DNA of 19,699 nucleotides, from positions 1 through 19,699 of the forward strand of contig CAKVEW010000047.1 in NCBI GenBank assembly GCA_934746015.1, in the 5' to 3' direction. A program made the translations under genes and the position numbers. This stretch comes from an uncultured Clostridium sp. Its GTDB lineage: Bacteria; Bacillota; Clostridia; Clostridiales; Clostridiaceae. Of the stretch, positions 14,727 to 19,699 are shown piece after piece. The notes beneath the pieces were generated by a model, which was not told the origin of the DNA, ran no database searches, and saw only the letters and a list, made by a program, of their open reading frames with translations. Every line of letters starts with the position of its first letter. Positions within the stretch are counted from its first letter, which is position 1.

Positions 14727-15944
14727 ATGGATTTTATATTAAAGAATAAAATAAAGCTTATATATAAAAAAACAACATCTAACTTAACTTCAATATCAAT
14801 ATCAATAGATGCAGGAGCTTGTAAAGAAAAAGGTTTGTTTGGGTTGGCTCATGCCACAGAACACATGGTATATAAAGGAACAAAAAATAGAACAGAAGAT
14901 AAGATAAATAAAGATTTAAGTAAAGTTTTTGGCTTTCAAAATGCAATGACAAATTTCCCATATGTTATTTATTATGGAACTATGTTAAATGAGGATTTTG
15001 AAAAAGGAGCAGAAATTTTTTCAGATATAATTTTAAATCCTATATTTCCAAGAAAAGGCTTTGAAGAGGAAATGAAGGTGATAATTGAAGAACTGAAGGA
15101 GTGGGATGAGGAACTAGAGCAGTTTTGTGAAGATAAGTTATTTATAAATAGCTTTAAGGATAGAAGGATAAAATATCCTATTATAGGTAGAACTAAAGAT
15201 TTACAACAAATTAAGTTAGAAGATATAAAGGAATTCTATAGAGAAAATTATTTGCCTAATAAAACTTCCATTGCAGTAGTTTCTTCTTTAGAATTTGAAA
15301 AGGTTAAAAAAATAATTGGAAGATATTTTGAAGCTTGGGAAAATTCCTGCTTTGAAGAAAAGGATGAAGAAATTATTTATGATAAAGATAATTTTGGAGT
15401 ATATAAAGATAAAAGAGAAGGGATTAATAGTTGTAAAGTTCAAATTATATTTCCAATAGATGAATTAAATTATGATGAAATAAAAGCATTAAGAATATTT
15501 AATGAATACTTTGGGGAAGGAGTTAATTCATTATTATTTGATACATTAAGAACTAAAAATGGTCTTGTATATGATATATTAACTAAGATTTCTTATGAAA
15601 AGTATATAAAGCTCTATAAAATAACATATAGCACTTCAAAGGAAAATTTAGATAAATCATTAGATTTAATAAATAACTGCATAGAGAAAATAGATGATTT
15701 CGAAAAAATAATAAGTGATGAAGATATAAGAGACTTTATAAAATCTATGAAGCTAAGAAGATGGTTTAGAGAAGAGCAAAATATAATTTTAGCAAAAGAG
15801 CTATCAACATATAATACAATGTTTGGTGATTATAAATTATATTCAGAAGAGTTTAGTAATCTTGAGAATATTGATAAGAAATACATTTTAGAAGTAGCCA
15901 GGAAAGTATTTAAAGATAAATCTATAGAAATAATAAGTAATTAA
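14727..15944 (+). CDS. M16-family zinc metallopeptidase
   Basis: Pitrilysin/mitochondrial-processing-peptidase-like protease of one M16 unit (405 residues), expected to work as a homodimer. The inverted zinc motif HxxEH is H42-A-T-E45-H46 (GLAHATEHMVYKGT), and the third ligand is most likely E121 in VIIEELKEW, 76 residues after E45 as in the family. The second half has the R-T-K-N-G-L-V-Y-D-I element (275-284), equivalent to the RxxxGLxY substrate-binding motif. No signal peptide is evident, so it is cytoplasmic. I chose the ATG at 14727, preceded by TTGGAGGA; an upstream in-frame start would place the scfB terminator inside the gene. It lies directly after the SCIFF locus and 41 bases before the decarboxylase gene. 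Its substrate is unknown; SCIFF leader removal is a guess from position. Confidence 0.88.
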   Translation: MDFILKNKIKLIYKKTTSNLTSISISIDAGACKEKGLFGLAHATEHMVYKGTKNRTEDKINKDLSKVFGFQNAMTNFPYVIYYGTMLNEDFEKGAEIFSDIILNPIFPRKGFEEEMKVIIEELKEWDEELEQFCEDKLFINSFKDRRIKYPIIGRTKDLQQIKLEDIKEFYRENYLPNKTSIAVVSSLEFEKVKKIIGRYFEAWENSCFEEKDEEIIYDKDNFGVYKDKREGINSCKVQIIFPIDELNYDEIKALRIFNEYFGEGVNSLLFDTLRTKNGLVYDILTKISYEKYIKLYKITYSTSKENLDKSLDLINNCIEKIDDFEKIISDEDIRDFIKSMKLRRWFREEQNIILAKELSTYNTMFGDYKLYSEEFSNLENIDKKYILEVARKVFKDKSIEIISN

Positions 15945-15985
15945 AATAAATTTAACAATAAAAAATAGAAAAAAGGGAGATATTA

Positions 15986-17398
15986 ATGAATAAAGCACCT
16001 TTATTGGAAGAATTATTAAAATACCATAGAGAAGATAATTTAATCTTATCAATGCCAGGAAATAAGAGTGGTAAAGGATTTTTAAGAGATTCTTTAGGGA
16101 AAAACTTTAAAGAAGCTTTAGGGACATTAGATATTACAGAAGTTGATTCCTTAGATAATTTACATTGTCCAGAGGGAGTAATAAAAGAAGCACAGGAGCT
16201 TTTAGCAAAAACTTATGGTGTAAAAAAAGCATATTTTCTTGTGAATGGAAGTTCATGTGGAAATTTAGCCTCAATTTTTTCATCTTTTAATGAAGGAGAT
16301 GAGGTATTAGTAGAAAGAAATTGTCATAAATCAATATATAATGCTATTATTTTAAGAAAATTAAAAGTGGTATATATTGATGCTGTTATTGATAAGACTT
16401 TAGGTATTTTTTTACCGCCTAGAGAAGAAGAGATAGTTAAAGCTCTTAAGAATGCCACAAATCCAAAGGGAATTATATTGACTAATCCAAATTATTTTGG
16501 AGTTTACTACGAATTAGATGAAATAATAGAAAAACTTAGGGAAAAGGGATTAAAAATTATAATAGATAGTGCTCATGGTGCACACTTTGGAATAAGTAAG
16601 GAGCTACCTAAATCAATGGCTAAATCAGGTGATTATGTAGTGTTAAGTGCACATAAGACTCTGCCAAGTCTTACACAAGGAGCATTTTTATTAGTAAATA
16701 GTGATGATAATAATATTGACTTTTACATAAAAGCCTTTATGACTACATCACCATCATATTTGATTATGGCATCTTTAGATTATGGAAGATATTACTTAGA
16801 TAATTATGGTGAAAGGGATTATGATAGCCTTATTGAAAGATCAGAATTTTGGAAAGAACAAATAAATTCTCTTAATAAAGTTAAGATAATAAGTAGTATT
16901 GATATAAATAAAGGTTATAAAATAGATAAAAGTAGATATTTAGTTACATTAAAGGATGGTTATAGTGGTCATAAGCTTTTAGATTATTTAAAAGAAAAAA
17001 AGATACAATCAGAAATGAGTTTTTCTAAAGGGGTAGTATTAATTTTATCTACATGTAATAGTGATAATGATTTTGAAAAACTTTATATTGCAATAAAAGA
17101 ACTAGATATGAAACTTATAGGTTCAATAGAAAGAAATTATACATATATAAATATACTACCAAGAAAAGTTTTAGAACCATTTGAGGTACTAAATTTAAGA
17201 TACAATAAAGTATCTTTAAATGAATCATTAGGGAAAATATCTAAGAACTTTATAGTTCCCTATCCACCAGGAATTCCAGTAATATGTCCAGGAGAAATTA
17301 TTACTTTAGAAGTAAAAGAATTAGTAGATGAATACTTAAGAAATAACTTAACAGTAATTGGAGTAGAGGATAATAGTATTGAAATAGTAGAGATTTAA
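15986..17398 (+). CDS. Orn/Lys/Arg decarboxylase-family PLP enzyme (YaaO/SpeA-like)
   Basis: Fold-type I PLP enzyme of the Orn/Lys/Arg decarboxylase family that includes Bacillus YaaO and SpeA. The 470-residue length matches that short form. Visible are MPGNKSGKGF (23-32), DITEVDSLDNLHCPEGVI (49-66), the NGSSCGN loop (87-93), IIIDSAHGAHFGI (191-203; D194 contacts the PLP ring nitrogen), and the Schiff-base lysine in VLSAHKTLPSLTQGA (K224). The C-terminal domain carries VPYPPGIPVICPGE (about 438-451), the family hallmark. AGGGAGA precedes the ATG. In many Firmicutes this gene precedes tmk; here it follows the M16 peptidase, probably in one transcript, and is followed by htpG with its own promoter. 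Whether it acts on arginine, lysine or ornithine cannot be decided by eye. Confidence 0.9.
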   Translation: MNKAPLLEELLKYHREDNLILSMPGNKSGKGFLRDSLGKNFKEALGTLDITEVDSLDNLHCPEGVIKEAQELLAKTYGVKKAYFLVNGSSCGNLASIFSSFNEGDEVLVERNCHKSIYNAIILRKLKVVYIDAVIDKTLGIFLPPREEEIVKALKNATNPKGIILTNPNYFGVYYELDEIIEKLREKGLKIIIDSAHGAHFGISKELPKSMAKSGDYVVLSAHKTLPSLTQGAFLLVNSDDNNIDFYIKAFMTTSPSYLIMASLDYGRYYLDNYGERDYDSLIERSEFWKEQINSLNKVKIISSIDINKGYKIDKSRYLVTLKDGYSGHKLLDYLKEKKIQSEMSFSKGVVLILSTCNSDNDFEKLYIAIKELDMKLIGSIERNYTYINILPRKVLEPFEVLNLRYNKVSLNESLGKISKNFIVPYPPGIPVICPGEIITLEVKELVDEYLRNNLTVIGVEDNSIEIVEI

Positions 17399-17481
17399 AG
17401 ATTTATTATAGTATTTTGAAATTTGCTTACATAATTGAGGATAAAAACCCAATAAAGGATAAAAATAGTATATAGTAAATA

Positions 17482-17510
17482 TTGACATATATTATTGATT
17501 TAAATAAAAT
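17482..17510 (+). promoter_or_regulatory. Sigma-A promoter of htpG
   Basis: A perfect TTGACA (17482-17487) and TAAAAT (17505-17510) are 17 bases apart, 27 bases before the start codon. I found neither a CIRCE inverted repeat (HrcA) nor the CtsR heptad repeat in 17399-17536, so heat-shock control by those two repressors is not supported here. Confidence 0.7.
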
Positions 17511-17536
17511 AATTTCTTGTAAGAGGAGGGATTTTA

Positions 17537-19393
17537 ATGGAGAGAAATAAAGGAAATATATCAATTCATACTGAAAATATTTTCCCAATTATAAAAAAAT
17601 GGTTATATTCTGATAAGGACATTTTTATTAGGGAGCTTATTAGTAATGGGTGTGATGCCATAAGTAAATTAAAAAGATTAGTTAGCTTAGGTGAAGCAAA
17701 GGTAAGTGAGGATGAAAAATATAAAATCTTAGTTTCAGTTAATAAAGAAAATGGAACATTAAAGTTTATTGATAATGGTATTGGTATGACTGAGGAAGAA
17801 GTTGAAAAATACATCAATCAAGTTGCTTTTTCTGGAGCAGAGGACTTTATTAATAAGTATAAAGATAAGATGGATGATGGTAAAGATATAATTGGTCATT
17901 TTGGACTAGGTTTTTATTCTTCATTTATGGTATCAAAAAGAGTACAAATTGATACATTGTCATATTTAGATGGAGCTGAAGCTGTAACTTGGGTTTGTGA
18001 TGGAGGAACTGAATATGAAATATATCCATCCGAAGATAGAAAAGAAAGAGGAACAACTATAACTTTATTTATAGATGATGATAGTAAAGAGTTCTTAGAA
18101 ATTTATAAAGTTAGAGAAGTTATAGAAAAATACTGTTCTTTCTTACCAATAGAAATATACTTAGAAGAAGAAGGAAAAGAAGTAAAAGAAGAGGATTTAA
18201 AACCTTTAAACGATACAACACCACTTTGGATGAAATCACCAAAAGATTGCACAGATGAAGAATATAAAGAGTTTTATAAAAAAGTATTTTTAGATTTTAA
18301 TGATCCTTTATTTTTGATTCATTTAAATGTAGATTATCCATTTAATTTAAAAGGAATATTATATTTTCCTAAATTAAAGCATGAATTAGAAGCAACAGAA
18401 GGCCAAGTAAAATTATATAACAATCAAGTTTTTGTTGCTGATAATATAAAAGAAGTTATACCAGAATTTTTACTTTTATTAAAGGGTACAATTGATTGTC
18501 CAGACTTACCTTTAAATGTTTCTAGAAGCTTCCTTCAAAAAGATAAAGATGTTATGAAAATTTCTAAACATATAGTTAAAAAGGTAGCAGATAAATTAGT
18601 AAGTCTTTATAAAAATGAAAGAGATAATTTTAATAATTTCTGGAAGGATATACAAATATTTATTAAGTATGGATGCTTAAGAGATGAAAGTTTCTATGAA
18701 AAAATTAAAGATATAATTATTTTTAAAAAATTAAATGGCGAATATATCACCTTAAAAGAATACCTTGAAGAAAATAAAGAAAAACATGAAAATAAAGTAT
18801 TTTATGTAACTGATGAAAAACAACAATCACAATATATAAAAATGTTTAAAGAGGCAAATTTAGATGCTTTAGTATTAGATTGTTCTTTAGATAATCACTT
18901 TATTAGCTTTTTAGAAGCAAAGGAAACAGGAGTTACATTTGCAAGAATAGACTCTGATATATCTGAAACATTAAAAAATCATGAAACTGAAGATTCAAAA
19001 GATTTAAATGATAAGATAAAAAATATATTTAATGAAGTAATTCCTGATGTAGTAAAAGAAGTTAAAGTAGAAAACTTAAAGAATTCTGAAACACCAGCTA
19101 TGATATTAGTTTCAGAACAGTCAAGAAGGATGTCTGAAATGAGTAAGATGTTTGGGGGCATGGATATGCCTGATATGTTTAAAGAGGAAAGAACTTTAGT
19201 TATTAACAATAATAACTCAATAATTAAAAAGATAGCTTCAATTGATATAGATGAAAGAAAAGAAAAAGTAAATTTAATTTGTAATTATATACTTGATCTT
19301 GCTTTATTATCTAATAAAGAATTAACATCAGAGGAAATGGATAACTTCATAAATAGAAGTAATGAATTATTAAATATGGTTATTGAATTATAA
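17537..19393 (+). CDS. htpG: Molecular chaperone HtpG (Hsp90 family)
   Basis: Bacterial Hsp90, an ATP-driven dimeric cytosolic chaperone that helps refold clients with DnaK. The 618-residue length is usual for clostridia. The N-terminal GHKL ATPase domain shows IRELISNGCDAISKL (E33 catalytic, N37 for magnesium), IDNGIGMT (D79), the lid region VAFSGAEDF, IGHFGLGFYSSFMV (119-132) and RGTTITLF (171-178). The middle domain contains WMKSP, the DLPLNVSRSFLQKD stretch (arginine that contacts ATP gamma-phosphate) and KYGCLRDE. The C-terminal dimerisation domain ends near LLNMVIEL. Many relatives read ELISNASDA; here it is NGCDA, a mild variant. AGAGGAGGG precedes the ATG. It is a single-gene unit between its own promoter and a very strong terminator. 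Confidence 0.97.
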   Translation: MERNKGNISIHTENIFPIIKKWLYSDKDIFIRELISNGCDAISKLKRLVSLGEAKVSEDEKYKILVSVNKENGTLKFIDNGIGMTEEEVEKYINQVAFSGAEDFINKYKDKMDDGKDIIGHFGLGFYSSFMVSKRVQIDTLSYLDGAEAVTWVCDGGTEYEIYPSEDRKERGTTITLFIDDDSKEFLEIYKVREVIEKYCSFLPIEIYLEEEGKEVKEEDLKPLNDTTPLWMKSPKDCTDEEYKEFYKKVFLDFNDPLFLIHLNVDYPFNLKGILYFPKLKHELEATEGQVKLYNNQVFVADNIKEVIPEFLLLLKGTIDCPDLPLNVSRSFLQKDKDVMKISKHIVKKVADKLVSLYKNERDNFNNFWKDIQIFIKYGCLRDESFYEKIKDIIIFKKLNGEYITLKEYLEENKEKHENKVFYVTDEKQQSQYIKMFKEANLDALVLDCSLDNHFISFLEAKETGVTFARIDSDISETLKNHETEDSKDLNDKIKNIFNEVIPDVVKEVKVENLKNSETPAMILVSEQSRRMSEMSKMFGGMDMPDMFKEERTLVINNNNSIIKKIASIDIDERKEKVNLICNYILDLALLSNKELTSEEMDNFINRSNELLNMVIEL

Positions 19394-19398
19394 TTATT

Positions 19399-19441
19399 AA
19401 AAGGTCTGTATTAAACTAATATTGTTTAATACAGACCTTTT
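19399..19441 (+). terminator. Rho-independent terminator of htpG
   Basis: A perfect 18-bp stem (19399-19416 with 19424-19441) with a 7-base loop includes the GGTCTGTATTAAAC/GTTTAATACAGACC core and ends in TTTT. It starts six bases after the htpG stop and is nearly symmetric, so it would also work on the minus strand. Confidence 0.93.
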
Positions 19442-19482
19442 AAAAAATTTAGAAAATTCATTAATAAAAAATATTATGTTCA

Positions 19483-19511
19483 TTGACAATAATATATATA
19501 AATGATATTAT
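19483..19511 (+). promoter_or_regulatory. Sigma-A promoter of the last gene
   Basis: TTGACA (19483-19488) and TATTAT (19506-19511) are 17 bases apart. The expected transcription start, near 19518, falls inside the first palindromic operator. Confidence 0.72.
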
Positions 19512-19513
19512 AG

Positions 19514-19587
19514 GTTTAACGATAAACTAAAAACGTTTTCTAGCAAAGGGAAAATAATGAATAATGTTATTAAGTTTAACGTTAAAT
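19514..19587. promoter_or_regulatory. Operator array: two TTTAACGWTAAA palindromes and a cre-like box
   Basis: GTTTAACGATAAAC (19514-19527) and GTTTAACGTTAAAT (19574-19587) are near-copies whose starts are exactly 60 bases apart; the second contains the perfect palindrome TTTAACGTTAAA (19575-19586). Directly after the first copy, TAAAAACGTTTTCT (19528-19541) contains the palindrome AAAACGTTTT and fits the CcpA cre pattern TGWAANCGNTNWCA at all but two of its fixed positions. A central CG in an A/T-flanked palindrome is typical of LacI-family repressor sites. The first box covers the likely transcription start and the others lie in the leader, fitting repression or road-block. The cognate repressor is not in the window. 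Confidence 0.6.
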
Positions 19588-19631
19588 CTTAGGTTTCAAA
19601 TAAAATGTAAATAAAGAGAGGGGAAAAATGA

Positions 19632-19699
19632 ATGAAAAGAAAAAAATTACTTTCCATGACGTTATTGTCAACTATGTTAATAACTACTTTACTTACAGG
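19632..19699 (+). CDS. Start of an exported protein or lipoprotein gene (partial)
   Basis: Only 22 codons are inside the window. They read as a signal peptide: a basic start MKRKK followed by a long hydrophobic stretch of L, M, T, S and I ending in LLT with a Gly probably next, which could lead to a lipobox just past the edge. I chose the second ATG (19632) because it gives this signal peptide and has a better distance from GAGAGGGG (19615-19623). The ATG four bases earlier (19628) opens a different frame with a non-hydrophobic product. The operator array upstream suggests a sugar-responsive gene, for example a transporter solute-binding protein, but nothing in the 22 residues proves that. 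Confidence 0.6.
   Translation, partial: MKRKKLLSMTLLSTMLITTLLT

Overview
The window looks like chromosomal DNA from a spore-forming, low-GC member of the Clostridia, most likely Clostridium sensu stricto. The support is the very AT-rich sequence and codon use, AGGAGG-type ribosome binding sites, a YunB-like sporulation protein, a SCIFF (six cysteines in forty-five residues) peptide with its radical-SAM maturase, and a typical clostridial set of housekeeping genes. I cannot name the species. No transposase, phage gene, tRNA, rRNA or CRISPR array is visible.

Layout. On the minus strand at the left are the N-terminal part of an AGCS-type sodium/amino-acid symporter (1-427, cut by the window edge) and a bifunctional class A penicillin-binding protein (659-3295). 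A yunB-like gene (plus) then converges on hpt (minus) at a shared bidirectional terminator. From 4860 onward all genes are on the plus strand: hflX with an N-terminal JAMM-like domain; a unit of degenerate nucleotidyltransferase, MocR-type GntR/aminotransferase regulator and YigZ/IMPACT protein; yebC; a ktrB-ktrA potassium uptake operon; the SCIFF precursor scfA and its maturase scfB, separated by a hairpin terminator; an M16 zinc peptidase and an Orn/Lys/Arg-decarboxylase-family enzyme; htpG; and finally the start of a gene for an exported protein or lipoprotein, behind an unusually elaborate operator-bearing promoter.

How they fit together. Most neighbours are independent housekeeping units separated by clear hairpin terminators (after pbp, yunB/hpt, hflX, yebC, scfA, scfB and htpG) and by near-consensus sigma-A promoters (before yebC, ktrB, htpG and the last gene). 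Translationally or operonically coupled groups are 6768-9730 (three genes), ktrB-ktrA, scfA-scfB, and probably M16 peptidase plus decarboxylase.

No gene-free stretch exceeds 300 bases. The longest is 10547-10837, with the yebC terminator and ktrB promoter and nothing I recognise between them. Next is 12813-13074, which holds a possible minus-strand small RNA and the scfA promoter. The points most worth a second look are the JAMM-like domain fused to HflX, the catalytically degenerate nucleotidyltransferase in a MocR operon, the SCIFF locus with an M16 peptidase next door, the candidate small RNA behind ktrA, and the palindrome array before the last gene.
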